From: Bacteroidaceae bacterium
GTDB taxonomy: Bacteria; Bacteroidota; Bacteroidia; Bacteroidales; Bacteroidaceae
Assembly: GCA_024401095.1 (NCBI GenBank)
Contig: JAKSLR010000025.1
Location: 1 to 48,555, forward strand
Reading direction: 5' to 3'
Length of the DNA: 48,555 nt
Made by a program: the position numbers and the translations under genes
Shown: positions 26,632-36,041 of the stretch, piece after piece
How positions within the stretch are numbered: position 1 is the stretch's first letter
How the letters are laid out: each line of letters starts with the position of its first letter
The notes under the pieces: generated by a model
Told to the model about the DNA's origin: nothing
Seen by the model: the letters and a program-made list of their open reading frames with translations, nothing else
The model's database searches: none

Positions 26632-28359
26632 ATGAATTACAAATGGAATTACGAACCTCCTACATCAGAACGGCTCGAGGCGGCTAAGCAGCTAGGCAAA
26701 TCGCTGAATATCAGCCCTGTGCTTGCCCGTTTACTTATGGACCGAGGCATCTGCACTGTTGAGGCAGCCAAACAGTTCTTCCGCCCTCATCTCAGTGAAC
26801 TCCATGACCCATTCCTCATGAATGACATGGATAAGGCCGTTGAGCGCCTAAATCAGGCTATGGGAAAGAAAGAACGTGTCTTGGTGTATGGAGATTATGA
26901 TGTTGACGGCACCACCGCCGTAGCATTGGTTTACAAGTTCCTCCTTCAGTTCTACTCCAATGTAGACTATTACATACCAGACCGGTATGAAGAGGGCTAT
27001 GGCGTATCACACCAAGGAGTAGACTTTGCTGCGGAAAGCGAGGTGAAACTAGTCATCGTACTTGACTGCGGCATTAAAGCCGTGGAGGAAATTGCTTATG
27101 CCAAGGAAAAAGGTATAGACTTCATTATATGTGACCATCATGTCCCTGATGAAGTTTTGCCCCCTGCTGTTGCAATTCTAAATGCAAAACGCGTAGACAA
27201 CCATTACCCATACCCTCATCTTTCTGGATGTGGCGTGGGCTTTAAGTTCATGCAAGCATTTGCCATGAGTAATGGAATTGAAATGAGTTCTCTTATCCCA
27301 TTACTTGACTTGGTAGCTGTTAGTATTGCATCAGACATTGTGCCTATTATGGGGGAAAACAGAGTATTGGCTTGTCACGGCTTAAAGCAGATTAATACGA
27401 ACCCAAGTGTTGGAATTCGAGCCATTCTAGAAGTTTGTGGACTCTCTGGACGAGACATTACCATGAGTGACATTGTCTTTAAGATTGGCCCAAGAATCAA
27501 TGCATCTGGACGTATCCAAAATGGCAAGCAAAGCGTGGAGCTTTTGGTTGAGAAAGATTATCCAAGAGCCTTAGAAATGGCTAATCAGATTAATCAGTAC
27601 AATGAAACACGTAAGGATCTGGATAAGCAGATGACCGAGGAGGCAAATGAACTGGTTGAAGAATATGCAGAACTCAAAGATAAAAAAAGCATTGTCATAT
27701 TCAACGAAGACTGGCACAAGGGCGTGATTGGTATTGTCGCAAGCCGTCTGACAGAAATCTACTACAGACCAGCAGTTGTCCTGACACGTACTGATGATAT
27801 TGCAACAGGTTCAGCACGAAGTGTTGCTGGGTTCGATGTTTATAAAGCTATAGAAAACTGCCGCGACCTACTGGAAAACTTTGGAGGCCACACCTATGCT
27901 GCCGGTCTATCTTTGAAAGTAGAAAACGTTCCAGAATTCTCCCGACGATTTGAAGAATATGTAGAACAGCACATTGAGCCAGAACAAACTGCTGCAAATC
28001 TGAACATCGATGCAGAATTAGAGTTCCGAGAAATCAATTCTAAATTCCATGCAGACCTCAAAAAATTCCGGCCATTTGGTCCTGATAACCAAAAGCCAAC
28101 ATTCTGTACTCATGGAGTCTATGATTACGGAACCAGCAAAGTTGTCGGACGCGAACAAGAACACATAAAATTGGAACTGGTTGACAACAAGTGCAACCAA
28201 ATAATGAACGGCATTGCCTTTGGTCAAAGTTCTCAAGCGAGATATATCAAGACAAAACGAGCATTTGATATCTGTTATACAATAGAAGACAACATCTACA
28301 AAAGAGGAGAGGCACAACTTCAGATAGAAGACATAAAACCTTGCGAACCGATCCAATAA
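26632..28359 (+). CDS. recJ: Single-stranded-DNA-specific 5'-3' exonuclease RecJ
   Basis: 575 residues, normal length. DHH-family motifs: DYDVDG (88-93), LDCGIK (144-149) and DHH (168-170), then the DHHA1 region with GARSVAGFDVYKA-like SARSVAGFDVYKAIENC and GGHTYAAG, and a C-terminal OB-fold part. RecJ degrades the 5' strand in recombination, mismatch and base excision repair. It is followed 3 bases later by recQ and then by ruvA, forming a repair operon; RecJ and RecQ work together in RecF-pathway end processing. A -7-like box (TATTTTTA, 26551-26558) upstream is only a weak match. Confidence 0.97.
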   Translation: MNYKWNYEPPTSERLEAAKQLGKSLNISPVLARLLMDRGICTVEAAKQFFRPHLSELHDPFLMNDMDKAVERLNQAMGKKERVLVYGDYDVDGTTAVALVYKFLLQFYSNVDYYIPDRYEEGYGVSHQGVDFAAESEVKLVIVLDCGIKAVEEIAYAKEKGIDFIICDHHVPDEVLPPAVAILNAKRVDNHYPYPHLSGCGVGFKFMQAFAMSNGIEMSSLIPLLDLVAVSIASDIVPIMGENRVLACHGLKQINTNPSVGIRAILEVCGLSGRDITMSDIVFKIGPRINASGRIQNGKQSVELLVEKDYPRALEMANQINQYNETRKDLDKQMTEEANELVEEYAELKDKKSIVIFNEDWHKGVIGIVASRLTEIYYRPAVVLTRTDDIATGSARSVAGFDVYKAIENCRDLLENFGGHTYAAGLSLKVENVPEFSRRFEEYVEQHIEPEQTAANLNIDAELEFREINSKFHADLKKFRPFGPDNQKPTFCTHGVYDYGTSKVVGREQEHIKLELVDNKCNQIMNGIAFGQSSQARYIKTKRAFDICYTIEDNIYKRGEAQLQIEDIKPCEPIQ

Positions 28360-28362
28360 CGT

Positions 28363-30255
28363 ATGTACGAAGACATTCTTAAAGAATATTGGGGTTACGA
28401 CCGCTTTAGAGGCATTCAAAAAGAAATAATTGAAAGCATCGGAAGCGGTCGTGATACTTTAGGTCTTATGCCTACCGGTGGAGGAAAATCCATCACCTTC
28501 CAAGTTCCTGCACTTGCTTTAAATGGCGTTTGTATTGTAGTAACTCCACTTATTGCTTTGATGAAAGACCAAGTTCAGAATTTAAGGGATAAGGGAATCA
28601 AGGCAACTGCCATTTATTCAGGACTGACACGTCAAGAAATACTTGTAGCCTTAGACAATTGCATCCTTGGTGACTACAAATTCCTTTATGTCTCACCAGA
28701 ACGATTATCTACAGAACTATTTCTTCATAAACTTCGCCATATGAATGTGAGTTTCATCACAGTTGATGAAGCTCATTGCATTTCCCAGTGGGGATATGAT
28801 TTTCGACCTTCATATCTCAAAATATCAGAGATTCGTAAAGAGCTAGCAGGAGTGCCTGTACTGGCCTTGACAGCAACCGCCACACCAAGGGTAATTGAAG
28901 ACATTCAAGAAAAATTAGAATTCAAAGATTCTGCAGTTTACCGCATGAGTTTTGAAAGAGAGAATCTTTCTTACATCGTAAGACAAACTGAAGACAAAGA
29001 AAACGAACTCATTCATATCCTTAGCAGCATGCCTGGATCTGCCATTGTTTATGTTAGAAACAGAAAGGCAACTAAAGAAGTAGCACAACTGCTAGAAAGC
29101 AAAGGTTTTACCGCTACCTATTATCACGCAGGATTGTCTAATACAGAAAAGGACGAAAGGCAGAAAAAATGGAAAGACGATGAAATTCGAGTGATGGTTG
29201 CCACAAACGCCTTTGGGATGGGCATAGACAAGCCAGAGGTACGACTAGTAATCCATCTCCAGGTTCCAGATTCTCCTGAAGCCTATTTCCAAGAAGCAGG
29301 AAGAGCAGGAAGAGATGGCTATCGTGCATTTGCAGTTTTGCTTTATCATCGTGGGGATCGCGTAAAACTACTAAAACATATCTCAGAGGCATTTCCTGAT
29401 CAAGATTTTATACGAGACATCTATGAACACCTGGCCTACTACTACCAAATGGCAATGGGTGATGGATTCATGGTTACAAAAGAATTTAACCTAGAGGAAT
29501 TTTGCATTCGTTTCAAACACCATCCTGTACAGGTACATAGTGCATTAAAGCTACTGACGCAAATAGGATTGATTGAATATACGGAAGAGCAAGAAAACAG
29601 TTCGCGACTTATGCTCTCTATCCGCAAAGAGGAACTGTACCGTTTCCAAAACTTGGATGAAATGGAGGAGAACGTCTTGCTAAGTGTATTAAGATGCTAT
29701 GGTGGAGTTTTTGCTGATTACGTATACATAGAAGAAGAGCTGCTAGCACATGTTACTTCATACAATCGTCATCAGGTTTATGAAACTCTAAAGAAACTAT
29801 CTCATATGGGTATATTACATTATATACCAAGGAAGAGAACTCCATATATTACCTACATGCAAAAGCGCATTGAGAAAGAAAGAATCTACTTCCCTGAAGA
29901 AGTCTATGATGATAGGAAAAAACGTTTAGAAGAAAGAATAAAAGGAATGATTGAATATGCAGAAAGCCTCAGCACCTGCCGATGCGAAATGCTTCTACGA
30001 TATTTCGGCGAAGAAATGGAACATACTTGCGGCCACTGTGATGTCTGCCTTTCTAACAAAAAGAAAAAGACTAATCCATCATTCCAGACAAAAATACGAG
30101 AACAACTATTAGAAATACTGAGTGATCGACAGCCACATCATTTTTCTGAGTTTACACAAAACACATCGAAAGAACAGCTCCCTCCTATTCTTAGGGAACT
30201 GGTTTTAGAAGAAATCATTCAGCAAAATGGGAATACATACCAGCTAAAACTATAA
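28363..30255 (+). CDS. recQ: RecQ-type ATP-dependent DNA helicase (paralog 1, without HRDC)
   Basis: 630 residues. Walker A MPTGGGKS (36-43), DEAH box (135-138, [18 protein letters not shown]), and motif [12 protein letters not shown]. The zinc-binding subdomain has the cysteine set [24 protein letters not shown] near residues 540-565. In place of an HRDC domain the last about 60 residues form a short winged-helix-like tail ([20 protein letters not shown]). The family unwinds DNA 3'-5'. It lies between recJ and ruvA with gaps of 3 and 5 bases, so it is clearly co-transcribed with them. A second, HRDC-containing RecQ is at 39289-41106. Confidence 0.95.
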   Translation: MYEDILKEYWGYDRFRGIQKEIIESIGSGRDTLGLMPTGGGKSITFQVPALALNGVCIVVTPLIALMKDQVQNLRDKGIKATAIYSGLTRQEILVALDNCILGDYKFLYVSPERLSTELFLHKLRHMNVSFITVDEAHCISQWGYDFRPSYLKISEIRKELAGVPVLALTATATPRVIEDIQEKLEFKDSAVYRMSFERENLSYIVRQTEDKENELIHILSSMPGSAIVYVRNRKATKEVAQLLESKGFTATYYHAGLSNTEKDERQKKWKDDEIRVMVATNAFGMGIDKPEVRLVIHLQVPDSPEAYFQEAGRAGRDGYRAFAVLLYHRGDRVKLLKHISEAFPDQDFIRDIYEHLAYYYQMAMGDGFMVTKEFNLEEFCIRFKHHPVQVHSALKLLTQIGLIEYTEEQENSSRLMLSIRKEELYRFQNLDEMEENVLLSVLRCYGGVFADYVYIEEELLAHVTSYNRHQVYETLKKLSHMGILHYIPRKRTPYITYMQKRIEKERIYFPEEVYDDRKKRLEERIKGMIEYAESLSTCRCEMLLRYFGEEMEHTCGHCDVCLSNKKKKTNPSFQTKIREQLLEILSDRQPHHFSEFTQNTSKEQLPPILRELVLEEIIQQNGNTYQLKL

Positions 30256-30260
30256 ACACT

Positions 30261-30866
30261 ATGATAGATTACGTAAAAGGCGAATTAGCCGAACTCACCC
30301 CCACACTTGCCGTAGTAGAATGCCACGGAGTGGGTTATGGGGTAAACATTTCACTTAACACTTATGCATCTATCCAAGGAAAGAAGGATGTTAAGCTTTT
30401 CATTTATGAAGCAATACGTGAAGATGCATATGTTCTATGGGGATTTGCCAGCCGCCAGGAAAGAGAATTGTTTCTGCTCTTGATTACCGTTTCTGGTATC
30501 GGAGGTAATACAGCTCGAATGATTCTCTCTTCACTAACTCCTTCCGAACTTGTTGAAGTTATTTCCAACGACAATGCTAAGCTATTGAAAAATGTCAAAG
30601 GTATAGGCTTAAAAACTGCTCAACGCATTATTGTTGAATTAAAAGACAAAGTGGTGAAAACAGATATTGCTAACCAGGCTCCCTCTATTGGACTGGGTAT
30701 TGCTGCATCCAATACTACAAAAGAAATCCAAGCCGAAGCGGTGGCAGCTCTCACCATGCTTGGCTTTCAAGCGTCTGCGTCCCAGAAAGTTGTCGTTAAC
30801 ATCTTGAAAGAAAATCCTGATGCAAGCGTAGAAAAAGTCATAAAACTTGCATTAAAGATGCTATAA
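30261..30866 (+). CDS. ruvA: Holliday junction branch migration protein RuvA
   Basis: 201 residues, normal length. N-terminal OB-fold ([28 protein letters not shown]), two helix-hairpin-helix motifs ([13 protein letters not shown] and [19 protein letters not shown]), a linker and the C-terminal RuvB-binding domain ([11 protein letters not shown]). It binds four-way junctions and recruits RuvB. It is the last gene of the recJ-recQ-ruvA unit and converges on a lipoprotein gene only 3 bases away. Confidence 0.97.
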   Translation: MIDYVKGELAELTPTLAVVECHGVGYGVNISLNTYASIQGKKDVKLFIYEAIREDAYVLWGFASRQERELFLLLITVSGIGGNTARMILSSLTPSELVEVISNDNAKLLKNVKGIGLKTAQRIIVELKDKVVKTDIANQAPSIGLGIAASNTTKEIQAEAVAALTMLGFQASASQKVVVNILKENPDASVEKVIKLALKML

Positions 30867-30869
30867 ATC

Positions 30870-31688
30870 TCAATCCTTTGAATTTGCAGGTTCATCCTCC
30901 ATCTTTCGGTGGATGAACTTTACTTTTGCACAGGCATCAGCATATCGTACACGTGCATCATTTAATATCTTCATCTGCAGATAAAGATCGTATACATCAG
31001 CAACAGCCTTCACATCAACAGGTAGAAGAGTTATGGTTATATTCTGAGAAGAACCAATATAGGTAAGTTTTACTTCTTTTCCTACATGCTGTGAAATAAA
31101 GGCAGAAACACCTACTTCTCTGTCATTACTGAAAACCACTTCCTCTAAATTCTTACCATTTGCTATTGATTTAAAAGTTGCGGAACTTGCCGGAGTTTGA
31201 AGCTGCTGACCCTCTGACTCCACCTTGATTGCCTTATGCCCCAATTCACCCACATATATGGATGTTAGCGTGAGCAATCCGTGTTCATCAACCTGTGCGC
31301 GGAGCATGTTATGGCCTACCTTATCTACAGTCTGAGAAGGTGATACGTAATTACCCACAGTTCCTTTGACCGGCTCCAAAACCATTTTGCTCTTCATTCG
31401 TTCAACCAGATCTGTTTTCTGCAAGATAATCTTATCAGATTCTTCAACAGCCTGTTGTCCCTCTGCCAAATCTATTTTTAAACGGAGATCCAATGCTGCC
31501 TTCCGGGTATTAAAAGCTTTAGGATAAAGCAATCGAATACTATCTATTTGATTACGAGCCACCTCATATGCGCCCTTGTTATAGGCTTGTTCTGCAAGAA
31601 TCAAAAAAACATTTGCCTTGTCTTCAATACTATCTGTACATGCAAATATGGAGAAAATTACCAGAAGAGATAGTGAGAGTCTTTTCAT
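30870..31688 (-). CDS. Uncharacterised lipoprotein with coiled-coil region
   Basis: 272 residues. Lipoprotein signal MKRLSLSLLVIFSIFAC puts the lipidated cysteine at 17. Residues about 25-60 resemble a TPR-like helix pair (AEQAYNKGAYEVARNQIDSIRLLYP). The rest alternates predicted helix and beta strands without motifs I recognise. The 3' end is 3 bases from the ruvA stop, tail to tail. It has its own promoter. Similar lipoproteins are found as conserved hypotheticals in Bacteroidales; I cannot assign a function. Confidence 0.75.
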   Translation of the reverse strand: MKRLSLSLLVIFSIFACTDSIEDKANVFLILAEQAYNKGAYEVARNQIDSIRLLYPKAFNTRKAALDLRLKIDLAEGQQAVEESDKIILQKTDLVERMKSKMVLEPVKGTVGNYVSPSQTVDKVGHNMLRAQVDEHGLLTLTSIYVGELGHKAIKVESEGQQLQTPASSATFKSIANGKNLEEVVFSNDREVGVSAFISQHVGKEVKLTYIGSSQNITITLLPVDVKAVADVYDLYLQMKILNDARVRYADACAKVKFIHRKMEDEPANSKD

Positions 31689-31714
31689 TGTTTTCTATTT
31701 TTTATTTCAAGTCA

Positions 31715-31722
31715 CAAAAATA
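31715..31722 (-). promoter_or_regulatory. -7 promoter box for the lipoprotein gene
   Basis: Minus strand TATTTTTG matches TAnnTTTG and ends 26 bases upstream of the ATG at 31688. It is back to back with the plus-strand box at 31745-31752. Confidence 0.6.
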
Positions 31723-31744
31723 ATAAAAGAAAAAGAAAAAGCAC

Positions 31745-31752
31745 TATCTTTG
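31745..31752 (+). promoter_or_regulatory. -7 promoter box for the CCA-adding enzyme gene
   Basis: TATCTTTG, a perfect -7 match, ends 25 bases before the ATG at 31778. Confidence 0.68.
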
Positions 31753-31777
31753 CACACGAAAAATAAAAAGAAGATTT

Positions 31778-33247
31778 ATGCGAGAGCTTACAAGAGAGGA
31801 TTTCATACATGAACTCGACCACACCATTTTTCACCGTATTGGTGATACGGCAGATGAGTTAGGTGTTGAGTGTTACGTAGTAGGAGGCTATGTTCGAGAT
31901 CTTTTTCTAGAGCGACCATCCAAAGATATTGACGTTGTAGTTGTGGGCTCTGGCATTGAAGTTGCCAAAGCCTTGGCAAAGAAATTAGGACGAAGTGCAC
32001 ATTTATCAGTCTTTCGCAATTTCGGAACAGCTCAGGTAAAATACCACCAGACCGAAGTTGAATTCGTTGGAGCACGAAAAGAAAGCTATAGTCATGACTC
32101 TCGCAAGCCTATTGTTGAAGACGGGACACTGGAAGATGACCAAAACCGCCGTGACTTTACCATCAATGCCATGGCAATTTGCCTGAACAAAGAACGCTTT
32201 GGAGAACTCGTTGATCCTTTCGATGGCGTCTGGGATCTAAGAGACAGGCTTATAGCAACCCCATTGGATCCAGACATCACTTTTAGCGATGATCCTTTGC
32301 GAATGATGCGTTGCATACGATTTGCTACGCAATTGAACTTCATGATAGAGCAAGAGACAGAAGAGGCGCTCTTTACCAACAAAGAACGTATCCAGATTAT
32401 TTCAAAGGAACGTATTGCTGATGAAATGAATAAAATCATGCTTTCTCCTGCGCCATCCATTGGTTTTGAGCTATTGTTTTCTTGTGGTTTACTTAAGCTT
32501 ATCTTTCCAGAGCTTTTTGCACTATACGGAGTAGAAAAGGTCAATGGCAGAGCCCATAAGGACAACTTCTTCCATACCTTGGAAGTTCTTGACAATGTTG
32601 CTAAAGCCACCCAAGACTGGGATGACAAGGAACGCAAGTTATGGATACGCTGGGCTGCCCTACTGCACGATATAGGTAAGCCTAAAAGCAAACGATGGGA
32701 ACCGTCTATTGGATGGACATTCCATAATCATAACGCCATTGGAGAAAAAATGGTTGCAGATATCTTCCGCAACTTGAAACTTCCATTGAACGAGAAAATG
32801 AAGTATGTCCAGAAATTAGTGTCCCTTCATATGCGGCCTATTGCCATTGCCGATGATATTGTTACAGATTCTGCTGTGAGACGTCTCCTATTTGAAGCTG
32901 GTGATGACATTGATGATCTAATGACACTTTGTGAAGCAGACATTACATCTAAGAACGAAGTCAAGAAGCAAAGATTCCTTGATAATTTTAAACTAGTTCG
33001 TAAAAAACTTGTTGACCTGGAAGAAAAAGATCGCATTCGTAATTTCCAGCCACCTGTAGACGGAAAGGAAATCATGGCAGTTCTAGGACTATCCCCATGC
33101 TCTCAGATTGGAGAAATCAAGGAAACCATTAAGGACGCTATCCTTGATGGCAAGATACCAAATGAACATGATGCAGCCTATCAGCTAATGCTAGAAAAAG
33201 CAGCAAGTATGAATCTTTATCCAATATATAAAGACACAGATAACTAA
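31778..33247 (+). CDS. CCA tRNA nucleotidyltransferase with HD domain
   Basis: 489 residues. Class II nucleotidyltransferase motifs: GGYVRD (36-41) and the catalytic pair D50-I-D52 (KDIDVVVVG), RRDFTINAMA (124-133), then the RNA-binding domain and an HD phosphohydrolase domain with LLHDIGK (H297, D298). The enzyme adds or repairs the 3' CCA of tRNAs; both tRNA genes in this window lack an encoded CCA or are cut before it, consistent with the need. A poly(A) polymerase role is less likely. A helix-hairpin-helix gene follows within 20 bases. Confidence 0.92.
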   Translation: MRELTREDFIHELDHTIFHRIGDTADELGVECYVVGGYVRDLFLERPSKDIDVVVVGSGIEVAKALAKKLGRSAHLSVFRNFGTAQVKYHQTEVEFVGARKESYSHDSRKPIVEDGTLEDDQNRRDFTINAMAICLNKERFGELVDPFDGVWDLRDRLIATPLDPDITFSDDPLRMMRCIRFATQLNFMIEQETEEALFTNKERIQIISKERIADEMNKIMLSPAPSIGFELLFSCGLLKLIFPELFALYGVEKVNGRAHKDNFFHTLEVLDNVAKATQDWDDKERKLWIRWAALLHDIGKPKSKRWEPSIGWTFHNHNAIGEKMVADIFRNLKLPLNEKMKYVQKLVSLHMRPIAIADDIVTDSAVRRLLFEAGDDIDDLMTLCEADITSKNEVKKQRFLDNFKLVRKKLVDLEEKDRIRNFQPPVDGKEIMAVLGLSPCSQIGEIKETIKDAILDGKIPNEHDAAYQLMLEKAASMNLYPIYKDTDN

Positions 33248-33265
33248 AAATTGTCACTTAACAAA

Positions 33266-34045
33266 ATGCCTAAATCCGACAGACGTGTAATCATCACACT
33301 CTTCGGATTGATAATCGTTGGGATTATCTGGTCAATTTACCACACTCATTTTCTTTCTCTATCCGCTTACCAGCAAACAGAAACCTTGGCTGGTATTTCA
33401 GAAAATGATTCTGTTACTTACTCCAAAAAGAAAAAAAACACAGACCGGGAGTATAGACATAGGCTATTGATAGATTCTTTCGCCAAATTAAAGAAAATAA
33501 AAGAGGAAAGAAGACAAGAACGGGAAAAGAAATATCTCGTTTTAAGGGATTCTTTTGCTAGATTAAAAGCAGAGAGGGAACAACGAAAAGCTGATAGAGA
33601 CGCCCAATGGAAAAAAACAAAAGATTCTCTTGATGCGTTACGGCCTAAAAAACTATCCCTAGGAGAATCAATAGAACTGAATGATGCCGACAGCCTACAA
33701 CTCATTCAAATTCCTGGAATTGGAAAAGGATTCGCACATGCCATTATTCAATACCGAAACAGATTAGGAGGCTTTTACCACGTAGGTCAAATCTTAGAGA
33801 TCAAGGGGATTCCGGAACAAGTCCTCAACTACATAGAACTCACTCCGCACACGCAAAAGATGAAGATCAATGAACTTAGCCTTTTACAACTTAGGAAGCA
33901 TCCTTATCTGAATTTCAATCAGGCCAAAGCCATAATAGAATACAGACATAAATACGGAAAAATAAAAGATCTTTCGCAACTGTCTCTTCTAAGCGAATTT
34001 GACGAAAAGAGCATTGAGAAACTTAAACACTATGTCAAGTTTTAA
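33266..34045 (+). CDS. Membrane-anchored helix-hairpin-helix (ComEA-like) protein with charged coiled coil
   Basis: 259 residues from ATG 33266; a TTG at 33251 would add 5 residues but TTG starts are uncommon here. One N-terminal membrane span (about residues 9-27, VIITLFGLIIVGIIWSIYH) is followed by a highly charged helical stretch (about 50-140) in which DSFAKLK/DSFARLK/DSLDALR recurs in Arg/Lys/Glu-rich sequence. The C-terminal part has two helix-hairpin-helix regions: QIPGIGKGFAHAIIQYRNRLGGF and a second ISELSLLQLRKHPYL-like unit. This layout would anchor a DNA-binding module to the membrane on a long stalk. It is probably co-transcribed with the CCA-adding enzyme; a role in DNA uptake or chromosome attachment is only a guess. 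Confidence 0.85.
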   Translation: MPKSDRRVIITLFGLIIVGIIWSIYHTHFLSLSAYQQTETLAGISENDSVTYSKKKKNTDREYRHRLLIDSFAKLKKIKEERRQEREKKYLVLRDSFARLKAEREQRKADRDAQWKKTKDSLDALRPKKLSLGESIELNDADSLQLIQIPGIGKGFAHAIIQYRNRLGGFYHVGQILEIKGIPEQVLNYIELTPHTQKMKINELSLLQLRKHPYLNFNQAKAIIEYRHKYGKIKDLSQLSLLSEFDEKSIEKLKHYVKF

Positions 34046-34070
34046 AGGTTTCAATCTACAATAAAAATAA

Positions 34071-34146
34071 CGACTAGTCCTTCGGGCACTAGGGACTGGT
34101 CCTTCTTGACTGAAGGACTAGTCCTTATTGTTGTAAGGACCAGTCG
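34071..34146 (+). repeat. Four palindromic GACYRGTC cores at exact 22-bp intervals
   Basis: The core GAC(T/C)(A/G)GTC occurs at 34072, 34094, 34116 and 34138, each exactly 22 bases from the last. The units share GACT[AG]GTCCTT and a second half ending in ARG/AAG. The outer copies are inverted complements with one mismatch (CGACTAGTCCTT versus AAGGACCAGTCG), and the two inner copies form a 13-bp stem (34093-34105 with 34112-34124, one G-T pair), so the whole block can fold into a nested cruciform. It sits between two convergent genes. Confidence 0.85.
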
Positions 34147-34147
34147 A

Positions 34148-34192
34148 TAAAAAAACCTCTCAACTCAATTAAGTCAAGAGGTCTTTCTTTAT
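34148..34192. terminator. Bidirectional terminator between the HhH gene and purA
   Basis: The stem CCTCT-CA-ACT (34156-34165) pairs with AGT-CA-AGAGG (34172-34181), with a two-base internal mismatch. On the minus strand it is followed by TTTTTTTATC, a good terminator for purA; on the plus strand by TCTTTCTTT, a weaker one. Confidence 0.85.
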
Positions 34193-34204
34193 CTTTTGAA
34201 CTGA

Positions 34205-35476
34205 TTATTCTGTATATCTCACAATAGTCTGATCTCTGTCAGGACCAATGGAAATAATCTTAATTGGAGTTTCCAACTGAGTTTCCAAGAAATCAATATA
34301 AGCATTAAATTCTTCTGGGAACTCATTCTCAGAAGTGAACTTGGTCATATCTGTCTTCCAACCTGGCATTTCCACATAAACTGGTTCAATGTCATCTTCC
34401 TTAATGTCAAATGGGAAATAATCAATCTCTTGACCACCAATCTTATATCCAACACAAGCTTTAATTGTCTCAAAGTCGTCCAGGACATCACTTTTCATCA
34501 TGATCAACTTTGTAACGCCATTTACCATGATAGCATATTTCAAAGCTACGAGGTCAATCCAACCGCAGCGACGCTCACGGCCTGTTACTGCACCATACTC
34601 ATGACCCAAGTCGCGAATCTTCTTACCAGTTTCATCAAAAAGTTCTGTAGGGAAAGGACCTGCACCCACACGAGTACAATATGCCTTCATGATACCATAA
34701 ACCTCACCAATTTTGTTTGGACCTATACCCAAGCCTGTACAAGCGCCAGCACAAATAGTATTTGAAGAAGTAACAAATGGGTAAGAACCAAAATCCACAT
34801 CCAACATTGTTCCCTGAGCACCTTCGCAAAGAACAGTCTTACCTTCTTTCAAGAGGTTGTTGATTTCATGTTCACTATCTACCAAATGGAATTCCTTCAA
34901 ATATTCAATCGCTTCAAGCCACTGCTTTTCCAACTCTGTAATATCATACTCATAATTCATACTTTTGAGTATATCTTCGTGACGAGCCTTTGCTGCAGCG
35001 TACTTCTCTTCAAAATTATGCAGGATATCACCTACACGCAAACCATTACGACTAACCTTGTCTGTATAAGTAGGGCCAATGCCCTTACCTGTAGTACCAA
35101 CCTTAGACTTTCCTTTTGCTGCTTCATAAGCTGCATCAAGAATACGATGAGTAGGGAGGATAAGGTGAGCCTTCTTTGAGATATGCAGACGTTCCTTCAA
35201 AGGATGTCCAGACATCTCTAAAGCTTCTGCTTCTGCCTTAAACAATGAAGGATCCAAAACCACACCATTTCCAATGATGTTTACTTTATCCCCTTGAAAA
35301 ATTCCAGAAGGAATAGAGCGAAGCACATATTTCTGACCTTCGAATTCCAAGGTATGGCCAGCATTAGGACCACCCTGAAAACGAGCTACTACATCATAGT
35401 TGGGGGTAAGAACATCTACAACTTTTCCTTTACCCTCGTCACCCCACTGGAGGCCCAACAAGACATCTACTTTCAT
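34205..35476 (-). CDS. purA: Adenylosuccinate synthetase
   Basis: 423 residues, the standard length. GTP-binding WGDEGKGK (11-18) contains the catalytic Asp13, and His41 lies in GGPNAGHT. Other motifs are the IMP-contact region TTGKGIGPTYTDK (about 129-141) and GAQGTMLDVDFGSYPFVTSS. It catalyses the GTP-dependent condensation of IMP with aspartate in AMP synthesis. It starts 8 bases after a Fur-family gene, with which it shares a promoter at 35984-36015; the pair is known from other Bacteroidales. Confidence 0.98.
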   Translation of the reverse strand: MKVDVLLGLQWGDEGKGKVVDVLTPNYDVVARFQGGPNAGHTLEFEGQKYVLRSIPSGIFQGDKVNIIGNGVVLDPSLFKAEAEALEMSGHPLKERLHISKKAHLILPTHRILDAAYEAAKGKSKVGTTGKGIGPTYTDKVSRNGLRVGDILHNFEEKYAAAKARHEDILKSMNYEYDITELEKQWLEAIEYLKEFHLVDSEHEINNLLKEGKTVLCEGAQGTMLDVDFGSYPFVTSSNTICAGACTGLGIGPNKIGEVYGIMKAYCTRVGAGPFPTELFDETGKKIRDLGHEYGAVTGRERRCGWIDLVALKYAIMVNGVTKLIMMKSDVLDDFETIKACVGYKIGGQEIDYFPFDIKEDDIEPVYVEMPGWKTDMTKFTSENEFPEEFNAYIDFLETQLETPIKIISIGPDRDQTIVRYTE

Positions 35477-35484
35477 TTCGATTA

Positions 35485-35964
35485 TTATTTTTTAGTATTT
35501 TTCATTCTACTTGCTCTTTTAAACTGAGCCTTGCACACAGAGCATATACCATATACCATCAATGTATAATCACTGTAGGTAAAACGTTTATACTTCTGGT
35601 CTTTTATCATCATATCAAGTTCTGCATTCATAAACTCTGTTATTTTACCACAATTTGTGCAAACCAGATGACAATGATACGCTTTTTGAAAGCTCACCTC
35701 ATAAAAAGCTTTTTCTTTTACCAAGAATCGGGTCACAAAACCTGCTGTCACCAATTCATTTAGTGTATTGTAAAGCGTTGCTTGTGAAACATGGAAATGT
35801 TGTTCTTCCAGAGCAAGCCTTACATCCTCAAGCGTAAAATGTATTTCACAGCTCGCAATGCCATTTATAATAGCAGCTCGTTCCTGAGTAAAACGCCCTT
35901 CTTTCTCTTTCAAATAATCAGAAAAAGCCTTGCATAATTCTCTAGATAGAATCTCTTTCTCCAT
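35485..35964 (-). CDS. Fur/PerR/Zur family metal-dependent transcriptional regulator
   Basis: 159 residues. An N-terminal winged helix (FTQERAAIINGIA, then SQATLYNTLNELVTAGFVTRF, 60-80) is followed by the dimerisation domain with two CxxC pairs, Cys102/Cys105 (CTNCG) and Cys141/Cys144 (CSVC), the structural zinc site of the family. The metal-sensing histidines are less clear (YHCHLVC, 97-102), so assignment to Fur, PerR or Zur is open. It is the first gene of a two-gene unit with purA, linking purine synthesis to a metal or peroxide regulator. Confidence 0.9.
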   Translation of the reverse strand: MEKEILSRELCKAFSDYLKEKEGRFTQERAAIINGIASCEIHFTLEDVRLALEEQHFHVSQATLYNTLNELVTAGFVTRFLVKEKAFYEVSFQKAYHCHLVCTNCGKITEFMNAELDMMIKDQKYKRFTYSDYTLMVYGICSVCKAQFKRASRMKNTKK

Positions 35965-35983
35965 GATTCACACTTTACAGCTT

Positions 35984-36015
35984 CAAAGTTAGGACATTTT
36001 AGGGAATTGTGCAAA
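35984..36015 (-). promoter_or_regulatory. Promoter of the fur-like/purA unit
   Basis: Minus strand: -33 TTTG (36012-36015), 20-base spacer, -7 TAACTTTG (35984-35991), 19 bases upstream of the ATG at 35964. Confidence 0.78.
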
Positions 36016-36041
36016 AAAAGCTCTAAAAAGTATATAACAAT

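Noticed and set aside
34071..34146. CRISPR-like array
   Set aside because: Period of 22 bases leaves no spacer of normal length, units are imperfect, and no cas genes are present in the window.
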